NCBI RefSeq assembly: GCF_000020125.1
Contig: NC_010676.1
Span: 2,542,001 to 2,606,000 of the forward strand
Source: Paraburkholderia phytofirmans PsJN
GTDB taxonomy: Bacteria; Pseudomonadota; Gammaproteobacteria; Burkholderiales; Burkholderiaceae
Length of the DNA: 64,000 nucleotides
Direction: 5' to 3'
Below, piece by piece: positions 1 to 8,547 of the stretch. Each line of letters opens with the position of its first letter. Position 1 is the stretch's first letter. Below the pieces are notes generated by a model that was not told the origin of the DNA, ran no database searches, and saw only the letters and a list, made by a program, of their open reading frames with translations. Position numbers and translations under genes: made by a program.

Positions 1-115
1 GCAGATGGTCCACCTATATCGTCCGACGGCCGTTTGGTCGGCGACGGAACCGGCTTCTAATATTTTCATCGTGTCTCCGGGAGTTTCTAATCAGGCAAAC
101 TGGTTCACGTATCGC

Positions 116-1444
116 CTACAGCGCGAGGGCGGACCGCCCCTCGCGAGGCTTCATCCGGGAAAAGAAGACGACCCCGGCGGCCACCACAGACATCACGGCC
201 AGCCCGGTGAGACCGCCTTCGATCGAGCCGGTTTTCTGCTCCAGCAAGCCGAAGGCCGCCGGCGCAACGAAGCCGCCGAGATTACCGATCGAATTGATCA
301 GCGCCAGCACCGCCGCTGAAATGCGCGCGTCCAGGTAGCCCTGCGGAATCGGCCAGAACAACGCCGACGCGGCTTTAAAACCAATCGCCGCAAAGCAGAT
401 CGCGACGAACGAGAACAATGGACTGCCCTGGCCAGCTGCATACATGCCGAGCGCGGCGATCAACAGCACGCACGCGACCCATGCCTGCTGAAACTTGAAG
501 CGTGCCGCGAGCATCGCGAAGAGATACATCGCCACGATCGAGATCAGCCACGGGATCGAATTGAAGAGCCCGACCTGAAAATCGTTGAAATGGCCCATCT
601 TGCGGATGATGCTGGGCAGCCAGAACGTTGCACCGTAAATCGTCAGCGATACCGAAAAATAGATCACACAGAAGATCAGAATCTGCGGGTCGCGCAGCAG
701 AGTCCAGACGGACGGCATGACCGCATGCGCCGCGTCGCGTTCGCGCTGCTCCTCCTCTATCTCGGCGACAATCGCATTCTGCTCGGCGCTGCTCAGCCAT
801 CTGGCGTCGCGCGGTTTCGAATCGAGCCAGAACCAGATGAAGCCGGCCAGCACGACCGAGGCCATGCCTTCGATCACGAACATCCACTGCCAGCCGTGCA
901 GACCTCCGCCGCTGATCAGCATCAGTGCGCCGGAGATCGGCCCGGACAGTATCGAGGCGAGCGCCGAGCCGCTGAGAAAGATCGCCATCGCCTTGCCTCG
1001 CTCACCGCGTGGCAGCCATTGGGTGAAATAGAAGATGACGCCCGGAAAGAAGCCGGCCTCGGCGGCGCCGAGCAGCAAGCGCATTGCATAGAACGACGTC
1101 TCGCCGCGAACGAACGCCATGCCGACCGCGGCCAGACCCCACGTGAACATGATGCGCGTGAGCCAGGCCTTCGCGCCGAAGCGCTGCAACAGCATGTTCG
1201 ACGGCACTTCGAAGATCGCATAGCTGACGAAGAAAAGCCCCGCGCCAAGTCCATAGGCGGCGGCACCAATGCCGAGATCTGCGCTCAGATGCTGGCGGAC
1301 GAAGCCGATGTTCACCCGGTCGATGTAGTTGACGACGAACATCACAACGAAGAGCGGCAGCACATGCCACTTAATCTTGCGCACGGCGCTTGCGAGTGCA
1401 TCCGTTCGGTCCGGGCCGGCCGTGGCCGGAATGGATCTGCTCAT
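116..1444 (-). CDS. MFS sugar-acid transporter (glucarate/galactarate type)
   Basis: Major facilitator of the anion:cation symporter (ACS) family, 442 aa, predicted to import glucarate or a related aldarate with protons across the inner membrane. The N-terminal helix carries the family stretch with YIDRVNIGF, and the chain alternates hydrophobic helices with short loops to about 12 segments, with a charged central loop near residues 200-230. A start at 1444 is chosen because GGAGA precedes it at good spacing; an in-frame codon 20 residues earlier lies inside the repeat array. It follows gudD in the same direction, so function is inferred from both family and neighbour. Substrate specificity within ACS cannot be fixed from sequence alone. 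Confidence 0.85.
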   Translation of the reverse strand: MSRSIPATAGPDRTDALASAVRKIKWHVLPLFVVMFVVNYIDRVNIGFVRQHLSADLGIGAAAYGLGAGLFFVSYAIFEVPSNMLLQRFGAKAWLTRIMFTWGLAAVGMAFVRGETSFYAMRLLLGAAEAGFFPGVIFYFTQWLPRGERGKAMAIFLSGSALASILSGPISGALMLISGGGLHGWQWMFVIEGMASVVLAGFIWFWLDSKPRDARWLSSAEQNAIVAEIEEEQRERDAAHAVMPSVWTLLRDPQILIFCVIYFSVSLTIYGATFWLPSIIRKMGHFNDFQVGLFNSIPWLISIVAMYLFAMLAARFKFQQAWVACVLLIAALGMYAAGQGSPLFSFVAICFAAIGFKAASALFWPIPQGYLDARISAAVLALINSIGNLGGFVAPAAFGLLEQKTGSIEGGLTGLAVMSVVAAGVVFFSRMKPREGRSALAL

Positions 1445-1461
1445 CGGCTTGTCTCCTTTGT

Positions 1462-1608
1462 CGACAGCAGTTAGCGCTTTAGCGCTTACTGCTGTCCCAT
1501 GCACAGCGGTCGATCAGAGTTAGCGCTTTAGCGCTTACTCTGGTCCCATGCAAAGCGGTCGACCGCAGTTAGCGCTTTAGCGCTTACTGCGGCCCCATGC
1601 AAAGCGTT
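1462..1608. repeat. three tandem 49-bp hairpin repeats
   Basis: Three consecutive 49-bp units (1462-1510, 1511-1559, 1560-1608) lie between gudD and the transporter gene. Each unit has a constant core TTAGCGCTTTAGCGCTTA flanked by 9-nt arms that pair (1463-1471 with 1488-1496, 1512-1520 with 1537-1545, 1561-1569 with 1586-1594). The arm bases differ between units at three adjacent positions and the partner arm changes to match. Each unit ends in a constant CCATGCA-type tail. The array would be transcribed in the leader of the transporter gene or as an operon spacer. Confidence 0.9.
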
Positions 1609-1664
1609 CCCATACAACATAGTTGCCGAGTGGCAATGCCCATCGCGCGGGACTCCCGCTTGAA

Positions 1665-2939
1665 TCAGAAGCGCGGGTTCTTACCACTGAAACTCGGGTC
1701 GTACTTCTGCATCTGCTTCAAGTCGTCGCGATTGCGCACGCCGCACGTTAGATACTGAGCATGCAATTCAGCCAGCCGCTCACGGTCGAGTTCGACGCCG
1801 AGGCCCGGTGCGCTGGGCACGCGCACCGCACCATTGTCGAAGCTCACGCGGCCACCCTTGATGACTTCTTCTTCCTGCCACGGGTAATGCGTGTCGCACG
1901 CATACGTCAGATTAGGAATGCTCGCCGCGACGTGGGTCATCGCCATCAAGCTAATGCCGAGGTGCGAGTTCGAGTGCATCGACATGCCGAGATCCCACAA
2001 CTTGCACATGCGCGCGAGCGTCTGGGTCGCGCGCAGACCACCCCAGTAGTGATGATCCGACAGCAACACCTTGACCGAACCCATCTCGGCGCCGCGGCGG
2101 AAGTCTTCCATGGTCGTGATCACCATGTTGGTCGCGAGCGGCAGGCGAGTGTGTTTTGCCAGTTCGGCCATGCCTGCGAGCCCCGGACACGGGTCTTCGT
2201 AATACTCGAGCAACTCGTCGAGTTCGGGGGCGGCTGCGATGCTCGTTTCTAGCGTCCAGTTGGCGTTCGGATCGAGGCGCAGCGGCACGCCGGGGAAAGC
2301 CCGATGCAGCGCACGCATGCATGCGATCTCGTGCGCCGGCTCGAACACGCCACCCTTGAGCTTGATGCTCTGGAAGCCGTACAAGTCGATCATGCGACGC
2401 GCCTGCGCGACGATCTGGTCCGCGCTAAGGCCTTCGCCCCAGGCATCGGGCGCATAGGGCTTGTCGATGTGCTCCGCGTACTTGAAGAAGAGGTAGGCGC
2501 TGTAGGGCACTGCGTCGCGAACCTTACCGCCGAGCAGATCGACGATCGGCGCACCGACGATTTGCCCCTGCAGGTCGAGCATCGCGACTTCGAGCGTGCT
2601 GATGACTTTCGGCGCGTTCTTGGCCGAATGCGAGCCGGGGGCGAGTTCGAATTCGATCGCACCCGAGCTCGGCTTGATCGCCGCACGCACGCGTTCCTCC
2701 ATCCGGTTCAGGTCGAACGGTGACAGGCCGATCACCAGCGCCTTGGCCTGCTCGAGCACGCGCAGCATCGGCTCGTCACCATATGTCTCCGAGATACCCA
2801 CGCGGCCATCGCTCGTCTCCAGTTCGACGATGGCGCGCAATGCCCACGGCTCGTGGATGCCGGCAGCGTTGAGCAGAGGGCCGTCGCGGAAGGCGATCGG
2901 CGTGATTCGCACCTGGGTGACGGTGATGTCGCGAGTCAT
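1665..2939 (-). CDS. gudD: glucarate dehydratase (enolase superfamily)
   Basis: Dehydrates D-glucarate (and often L-idarate) to 5-keto-4-deoxyglucarate in the cytoplasm, the first step of glucarate catabolism. The 424-aa product has the enolase-superfamily layout: a capping domain followed by a TIM-barrel with K193-L-K195 (base motif), metal ligands D223, E248 and N271, then D295 and the HSNSHLG motif at 322-328, the His-Asp pair typical of glucarate dehydratases. Length is slightly shorter than E. coli GudD (about 446 aa). It is the first gene of a gudD-transporter unit, divergent from a GntR regulator. A related aldarate dehydratase activity is possible; family assignment is firm. Confidence 0.88.
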   Translation of the reverse strand: MTRDITVTQVRITPIAFRDGPLLNAAGIHEPWALRAIVELETSDGRVGISETYGDEPMLRVLEQAKALVIGLSPFDLNRMEERVRAAIKPSSGAIEFELAPGSHSAKNAPKVISTLEVAMLDLQGQIVGAPIVDLLGGKVRDAVPYSAYLFFKYAEHIDKPYAPDAWGEGLSADQIVAQARRMIDLYGFQSIKLKGGVFEPAHEIACMRALHRAFPGVPLRLDPNANWTLETSIAAAPELDELLEYYEDPCPGLAGMAELAKHTRLPLATNMVITTMEDFRRGAEMGSVKVLLSDHHYWGGLRATQTLARMCKLWDLGMSMHSNSHLGISLMAMTHVAASIPNLTYACDTHYPWQEEEVIKGGRVSFDNGAVRVPSAPGLGVELDRERLAELHAQYLTCGVRNRDDLKQMQKYDPSFSGKNPRF

Positions 2940-2989
2940 GGCGGCAGTCCGGTAAAGAGAGATTCGAAGTAGATGGAGGCATGGTAAAG

Positions 2990-3005
2990 CACTAATGTAT
3001 TAGTG
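2990..3005. promoter_or_regulatory. candidate operator for the adjacent GntR regulator
   Basis: CACTAAT-GT-ATTAGTG is a perfect 7-bp-arm dyad in the divergent promoter region between gudD and the GntR gene, 50 bp upstream of gudD. Short dyads in this position are usual for autoregulating FadR-type GntR proteins. The regulatory role is inferred from place and symmetry only. Confidence 0.45.
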
Positions 3006-3147
3006 TGTCAGTGGGGAAAACCCATGGTCTGTCGCGCCGGAAAACGGCTACACGCTTGCGGGGAGCGGCTGGGCGTCGGCTATAGTATTAATATTTCAGC
3101 GGGTGAAAATCGCAGTGCCCGCCTATGCCCACGCTTCTGGTTCTGCC

Positions 3148-3852
3148 ATGAAAATCAACGCTTCCCCGACGAGGGCGACCCGGCTCGACCGGTCCCGCCA
3201 TGCCGCGCCGCAAGTATTCGAACGCCTGCGCGAAATGATCCTGTCGCTCGAACTGGCGCCCGGCACGGTGCTCTCGCGCGCAGATCTGGCGACGCAGTAC
3301 GGTCTGAGTCAGACGCCCGTGCGCGACGCGTTGATGAAGCTCGGCGAGGAAGGCCTCGTCGACATTTTTCCGCAGCACGCCACGGTCGTCAGCCAGATCA
3401 ACGTGACTTCTGCGTTGCAGGCGCACTTTCTGCGCCGCTCGATCGAACTGGAAATCGTGCGCACGCTTGCGGAGCAGCGCGACGCCGCGCTGATCGCTCA
3501 ATTACGCGCCACGATTGCCGGACAGATGGAAGTGCGCGACCCGAAGAACATCGAGCAGTTCTCGCTGCTCGACCAGGCCTTTCATCGCCAGATGTACGAG
3601 GCGGCGGGCGTGCCGCAACTCTGGGATCTGGTGCGCCGACTGAGTGGCCACATCGACCGGCTACGCCGCCTGCATCTGCCAGTGGAAGGCAAGACGATGG
3701 CGGTGGTGCGCGATCACACCGAGATCGTCGATGCAATCGAGCGCGGCGATGCCGAGGCTGCGCAGGCAGCGCTGCGTAACCACCTCTCCGGTACGCTGAG
3801 CCAGGTCGATCAGATCCGCACGAGGCATCCGGATTTTCTTACGGATACCTGA
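3148..3852 (+). CDS. FadR-subfamily GntR transcriptional regulator
   Basis: A 234-aa regulator with an N-terminal winged helix (about residues 20-85, containing QYGLSQTPVRDALMKL) and a C-terminal all-helical FCD ligand domain (about 95-220) with the D...H metal/ligand positions in LLDQAFHRQMYEAAGV and the final DHTEIVDAIERGD helix. Members of this group respond to sugar acids and control the neighbouring catabolic genes; here it faces gudD across 208 bp. ATG 3148 is chosen because the conserved part begins shortly after it; an in-frame GTG at 3103 would add 15 residues, and neither start has a clear ribosome site. Confidence 0.82.
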   Translation: MKINASPTRATRLDRSRHAAPQVFERLREMILSLELAPGTVLSRADLATQYGLSQTPVRDALMKLGEEGLVDIFPQHATVVSQINVTSALQAHFLRRSIELEIVRTLAEQRDAALIAQLRATIAGQMEVRDPKNIEQFSLLDQAFHRQMYEAAGVPQLWDLVRRLSGHIDRLRRLHLPVEGKTMAVVRDHTEIVDAIERGDAEAAQAALRNHLSGTLSQVDQIRTRHPDFLTDT

Positions 3853-3987
3853 ATACCTTCGGAGGGGCGTGAGCAAGCGCCACCGCAACTCGAGCAGCCC
3901 GTTTTGGCGATGGCGAAGACCTATGTCTGCCGGGATTCTCTTATCGTCTCGTGGAGATGTCCTCGCCACACCGTAGAAAATAGTCTC

Positions 3988-4020
3988 GGCCGCTTCACGA
4001 AGTGGCTGCGTGAAGCGGCC
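3988..4020 (-). terminator. 12-bp-stem hairpin, possible terminator
   Basis: GGCCGCTTCACG (3988-3999) and CGTGAAGCGGCC (4009-4020) form a perfect stem with a 9-nt loop between two convergent genes. On the minus strand it is followed after seven bases by TATTTTCT, so it could end the GlxA-type gene; on the plus strand no T-tract follows. Confidence 0.5.
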
Positions 4021-4131
4021 CAGTCGTTTCGCGACAAGTCCGCGGTCGAGTCGCTGGAGTGGTCAGATCATGTATGTCGGCAGCCACGTCAAGGACCGGC
4101 TCGGATGGTTCGGCAAACCGTCGTCGGAAGG

Positions 4132-5094
4132 CTAGCGCATTTCGGCGCGAAGTTCCCGCACCCCGCGGCCGAGCCTCCGACGCAGCAAAGTCCGCAACGT
4201 CGCCGAGTCGGCGTAGCCCACCTCGCTCGCGATTCTCTCGAGGTCGTAGCCAATCGACACGAGATTCTGCGCGCGTTCGATTCGCAAGTCCTGGAAGAAG
4301 GCCAGTGGCGACTTACCGAGCACGGCCTCGGTACGCCGCTGCAAGGTGCGCGGTCCGACTGACAACGCGGCAGCGGCAGCCTGAAGCGAAAACCCCGACG
4401 AAAGATTGTCGCGAGCCCATCGCTCGAATCGCGCGACCAGCGGATCGGCGTGAGCGAGGTGATCGGGAATGATGTATTCGGACTGGGACGAACGCTTGTC
4501 GATAAGCATGAAGCGGGCAACCAGCGTCGCAAGTTCGGGGCTTGCCTGACGCAGCAACCAAAGTGCAAGGTCGAGATGGCCCATCGCGGAGCCCGCCGTC
4601 ACTACGCCTTGCGAGGCGACGACCATGCGTGAATCATCCAGACTGACAGCCGGATAGCGTTGGCGGAAGAACGGTGCGAGCGACCAGGTCGTTGTCGCCT
4701 CGCGATTATCCAGAAGCCCGGCTTCGGCCAGCAGGAAAGTCCCGATACAGGCAGCCGCGACGCCGACGCCGTCGGCATGCCAGGCACGAAGATACGCCAT
4801 CGTCTCACATACGTCTGGTCGGCCCAGCGCCTCGATCAGACGCTCCGGCTGTCTGACGTTCAGCGCAGGCACCACCACCCAATCCGGACGGCGAACGGTG
4901 CTTGCCGGTTCGACCGCGGTCGACAAGCCATGCGCGGTGCGAATCCGTTTGCGCACGCCGACGACTTTGACATCGAAAGGCGACGCGGCGAAGCCTTGGG
5001 CCACAGCCAGTTCATTGGCCGTCGCAAAAGTATCCAGCAGGACCGTGAGCCCCGTGTCGAACAGGCCGTCCAGCGCGAAGATAACCAGCCTCAT
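4132..5094 (-). CDS. GlxA-type transcriptional regulator (DJ-1/PfpI plus AraC HTH)
   Basis: A 320-aa regulator with an N-terminal DJ-1/PfpI-like domain (about residues 1-190; the AAACIGTFLLAEAGLLDN stretch contains the nucleophile-elbow cysteine at its usual place) and a C-terminal AraC-type double helix-turn-helix (about 225-318). GlxA-like regulators commonly control amino-acid, betaine or small-amine use, but the target is not evident. The gene is divergent from the GNAT gene at 5243 and could control it. The start follows from the conserved N-terminus MRLVIFALDG. Confidence 0.85.
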   Translation of the reverse strand: MRLVIFALDGLFDTGLTVLLDTFATANELAVAQGFAASPFDVKVVGVRKRIRTAHGLSTAVEPASTVRRPDWVVVPALNVRQPERLIEALGRPDVCETMAYLRAWHADGVGVAAACIGTFLLAEAGLLDNREATTTWSLAPFFRQRYPAVSLDDSRMVVASQGVVTAGSAMGHLDLALWLLRQASPELATLVARFMLIDKRSSQSEYIIPDHLAHADPLVARFERWARDNLSSGFSLQAAAAALSVGPRTLQRRTEAVLGKSPLAFFQDLRIERAQNLVSIGYDLERIASEVGYADSATLRTLLRRRLGRGVRELRAEMR

Positions 5095-5242
5095 GTCGCA
5101 AATAACCCCATTAATGTCATTTGCGACTATAGCCTCGCGCCTGTCGGGCGTCTAGACTGCACAGCAATACGGCCGAGGTAGAGCGCCGGCTGACCATTCA
5201 ATCAAGCCGCTGGCACACAGCCGCGCTTGCAAAGGAGAAAGC

Positions 5243-5962
5243 ATGAGCAGTTCGACAGAAGCTGATCTCGACCGTCCGATCTGGGCGGCCCTCACAACGA
5301 AGCAGGCGCACCTCGGATATGGCGATGCGCTTGCCGTTCGATACCATCCCGACGTGGCGCCCTTCGCCGCTTTGGCATTGGAAACGCCCGCGGCATACCA
5401 GGCGCTGCTCCAGCTTTTGCTGCCTCACGAACAGGCCGCCGTCCTTCGCTCCAGTGACCCAGTCGGTCCGATAGACGGACTTCAGATCACGCACGTGGGC
5501 GTGATTCATCAAATGATCGCCCGGCATGGCAAAGCAGAGCGCGCGGACGACCACGACGTAATCCGGCTGGGTGACGCGGACGCGAAAGACATGCTCGACC
5601 TCGCCCAGAAGACCAAGCCTGGTCCTTTCGGCAGGAGAACGGGGGAAATGGGCCACTACATTGGAGTTCGCGACCAGGGGCGTCTAATCGCGATGGCCGG
5701 CGAACGGATGCGCGTCGACGGATACGTTGAGATCAGCGCCGTCTGCGTAGATGAAGACTATCGGGGACGCGGCCTTGCCGGCCGGCTCATCAAAGTCTTG
5801 CGAAGAGAAATTGAGCAACGGGAGGACACGCCGTTTCTTCACGTGTTCAGTAACAACACCTCCGCGATCGGGTTGTATGAGCGTCTGGGCTTCGAATTGC
5901 GCCGCACGTTTCAGCTTACCCGTGTCGGACATGTTGATTCGCGTTCGGCCACAGCGCCTTAA
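5243..5962 (+). CDS. GNAT-family N-acetyltransferase (FR47-like)
   Basis: 239-aa cytoplasmic acetyltransferase. The GNAT fold lies in the C-terminal half: strand with VEISAVCVDEDYRGRGLAGRLIKVL (the R/Q-G-x-G-x-A acetyl-CoA loop at about 170-176) followed by SNNTSAIGLYERLGFE, as in FR47-type GNATs. The N-terminal 100 residues are a poorly conserved extension also seen in this subfamily. AAGGAGAAAGC precedes the ATG. Substrate unknown; the divergent GlxA-type regulator is the only contextual clue. Confidence 0.85.
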   Translation: MSSSTEADLDRPIWAALTTKQAHLGYGDALAVRYHPDVAPFAALALETPAAYQALLQLLLPHEQAAVLRSSDPVGPIDGLQITHVGVIHQMIARHGKAERADDHDVIRLGDADAKDMLDLAQKTKPGPFGRRTGEMGHYIGVRDQGRLIAMAGERMRVDGYVEISAVCVDEDYRGRGLAGRLIKVLRREIEQREDTPFLHVFSNNTSAIGLYERLGFELRRTFQLTRVGHVDSRSATAP

Positions 5963-6116
5963 ACCCGTCTACAAAGAAGTCGAATCGGGTTTGCGTAACC
6001 ACAGGGTTCGCAGCAAGGTGAAGACGTGTTGGGCCGGCACCAGGCCGGCCCAATCGACTTGTCAGGCAGCCGGGGCGCGATCCGTTGCTGTATCGCACCA
6101 CCGGCGGAACGCTTCA

Positions 6117-7310
6117 TCAGCCGATGCGCGCGTTGCTGACCGTCACCGTCGGGCCATTCTTGTCCCAGTCTTCCAGGCTCAGCCCGGTTTTCTTCCAGAC
6201 CGGGTTGGCGCTGGTAATCGATCCATTCACGACGTAGCCATTCAATTGAAGGCCCTGAACGTTGAATGAGCCGCCGGGACTTCCCGTATCCGTATGGCCG
6301 GTAATGCTGATGCTGACAGTCTTGTTGACCGGACCCGGGAAGAAGCCAAAATAAACGTTAATCCCGCCGCCGGCGCAGTTATTCGTCGTCGGGCTGACGA
6401 TGCGGATGTTTTGAAACACAGCGGTATTGTCATTCGGTTCGATATCGAGACCGGCACCGGGGGCCGTTCCGCCGATATTTTCCCAAAGCGGGCTATTAAA
6501 CGTAATGCCGCTGCCGCTGATAATCGATACACCCTGGCGACGGCATCCGGTCGCGTGGTGCGAATTGACCGTGATGTTCGTGCTGTAGCCGTTGCTCTTG
6601 CTATCGCTGTTATTGATGTAAATGCCGTCGCCCCAGCAATTGATCGTGGTCGGAGACGTAATGGTGCAATTCGTTGCGCCATTAATCGAAATCCCCATCC
6701 CCCACTCGCCCGACTTCGCCGAATTCAATTCCTTGCTGCCGTCGAGATACGGGCTTTCGAGCGTGACGTTATTGACGTCCGCCAAGCGCAGGATTTCATA
6801 CGTGTCGGTATTATGCGCGAGCAGTTTGATCGAAGCGCCGCTTGCAAAGCGCACGTGGCTATTGGTGCGCAGGTCGAGGCCGGCCACGTCGATCCGGCTC
6901 TGGCCGGTAATCAGCAAAATCTGTCCAATGGAGCCGTCGATTGCGCGCTGAAGTGCAACGCGGTCGTTGGTGGTCCCATCGCCCTTTACGCCGAAAGACG
7001 TGTCGAGAAGAACACCTTGGGTGCTGGTCGGCGAGCTCGCGCCAGCCGGCGAGCTTGCCGTTGCCGGGGAGCTTGCCGTTGCCGGCGCGCTCGCGCCGCT
7101 CGACGAACTGGCGCCGCTCGGGTTCGATGCGCCGCCGCCGCGTCGATAGCGGTCCGCGACCGCGTCGGGACTGGCGGCATCGCCACCGCCGCCGCATGCA
7201 GCGAGCACGAACGCGCCGCCGCCGGCCAGCAAGGACGTCAGAAATTTACGACGGACCGTGAGTTCAGTGTTAGAAACAGGGAGTCTTGCCGCAGGTGTAT
7301 TCTTAATCAT
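6117..7310 (-). CDS. Tat-type lipoprotein with right-handed beta-helix (pectate-lyase-like)
   Basis: 397-aa exported protein. Residues 18-39 form a twin-arginine lipoprotein signal (R20-R21-K-F-L, hydrophobic stretch, LAAC lipobox with Cys39). Residues 60-100 are a Ser/Ala/Pro/Gly linker of SSPA/ATAS-type repeats. The remainder begins with the FGVKGDGTTNDRVALQRAI motif of the pectate-lyase superfamily and continues as repeated short strands (ITSPTTINCWGDGIYINNS, VNSHHATGCRRQGVSI) of a parallel beta-helix. Likely a surface or periplasmic polysaccharide-binding or cleaving protein; no catalytic site could be assigned. The start at 7310 has GGAAAG upstream; an upstream in-frame codon would place the signal too far inside. 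Confidence 0.78.
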   Translation of the reverse strand: MIKNTPAARLPVSNTELTVRRKFLTSLLAGGGAFVLAACGGGGDAASPDAVADRYRRGGGASNPSGASSSSGASAPATASSPATASSPAGASSPTSTQGVLLDTSFGVKGDGTTNDRVALQRAIDGSIGQILLITGQSRIDVAGLDLRTNSHVRFASGASIKLLAHNTDTYEILRLADVNNVTLESPYLDGSKELNSAKSGEWGMGISINGATNCTITSPTTINCWGDGIYINNSDSKSNGYSTNITVNSHHATGCRRQGVSIISGSGITFNSPLWENIGGTAPGAGLDIEPNDNTAVFQNIRIVSPTTNNCAGGGINVYFGFFPGPVNKTVSISITGHTDTGSPGGSFNVQGLQLNGYVVNGSITSANPVWKKTGLSLEDWDKNGPTVTVSNARIG

Positions 7311-8547
7311 TAAAGTCTTTCCAACTATGCCGGCGCGATCAAAAGCCAAAGCCCAAGCGAACGACCGCAACCATACAGGCGTTAATAGGGGAATTAAGCG
7401 AGATAACGGGCGCAAAAGCCCGAACGCTTAAGTACGAGTTACCCCGCGTAATCGGCGATGCGAATACGCGCAGGCGCAAGCGAATACCCGAAGACATCTC
7501 CGCTTAAAGCAAAGACTTCAGGATTGGTAAAGCAGATCTTCCGGAAGGGGGTCACCAGACTTGCACTTCGATGGCGCATAATGCGGCCGATGAGATGCAC
7601 AGTAATAGCTAGAAGGTAAATTATTACCATCTCTTAATAATCGTATCAGATTACCAAAGTCAGTCCTACGTCACACTTGTTACAATATGTACATCATATC
7701 ATCATACTTTTTCAGAAATCCGGAACAAATTCCCTGAACCTCTATCTTTTCAACGACTTCCGTACCGATGGTTTTGTCTGTTGAATGGTAAATTTTTCTA
7801 AACGTATGAAGATAAAAACGTATCAGAAACGACACATTTTTATTGTCTGATTAAATATTAATTAATATATGAGTAATTGATTCGAAAGGTTTTCATTACG
7901 AAAATTTTGCGGCTCGCCTATCGCCGCGTTCCGGCTGTATGACGGATAGGCTGAATCCAGCCGCATCGGCAGTTTCCGTCGCGCGCCGGACACCGGCGCC
8001 CGTGCTATTCGCACATCGTCAGGCTCATTCGTCGATAGATTGATTTATCCGCGCCACGGCCTCAAACAACGCATTTGGCGTATTTTCTTTCGTCGGACGA
8101 GTGCCGGCGAATTGTCTCGTTCCGATTTATGGCCCTGCTTTTATCCGAAAGTCGTTTTTCCCCGAAAATACACTACTGCGGCAATCTTTAAGACTATGTG
8201 CGAATTCGCACAGTCAGCATGAAAATACCTTAAAACGCACGGCACGTACGGGTAAGTCCTTAATCGACTTTTTCAAAAAATATATGAGCAATCATTGACC
8301 GTTTGTTGAAAGGCAAACGTCGCCCGGGTTAAATTCATTTTCTGCTTCGTGCAATGTTGTTTAGCGCACCGAACGGGCCTCTAAAGAGCGATCCAATCGA
8401 CCAAAACGCTCAATACAAAAAGAGGCTCACACTGATGCACTACGAGACAAGAACATTGCGCGGTGCAGTTGCAAAAAACGTTGCAACGTCCGCTTTTTGC
8501 CACCCGGCCCCAGTCGGCGACAACAACCAGACCGGTCGAGGCAAGCC
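7311..8547. other. 1.2-kb AT-rich divergent intergenic region
   Basis: No convincing gene. The section 7620-7920 is strikingly AT-rich for this genome, with runs such as TATTAATTAATATATG. Short open frames at 7439-7630 and 8040-8298 lack coding bias and ribosome sites. The region separates the beta-helix lipoprotein gene and the double-hydrolase gene and probably holds both promoters and a binding platform for AT-preferring nucleoid proteins (inference). Confidence 0.6.

Noticed and set aside
1462..1608. CRISPR array
   Set aside because: The 49-bp units are directly adjacent with no variable spacers and no cas genes nearby.
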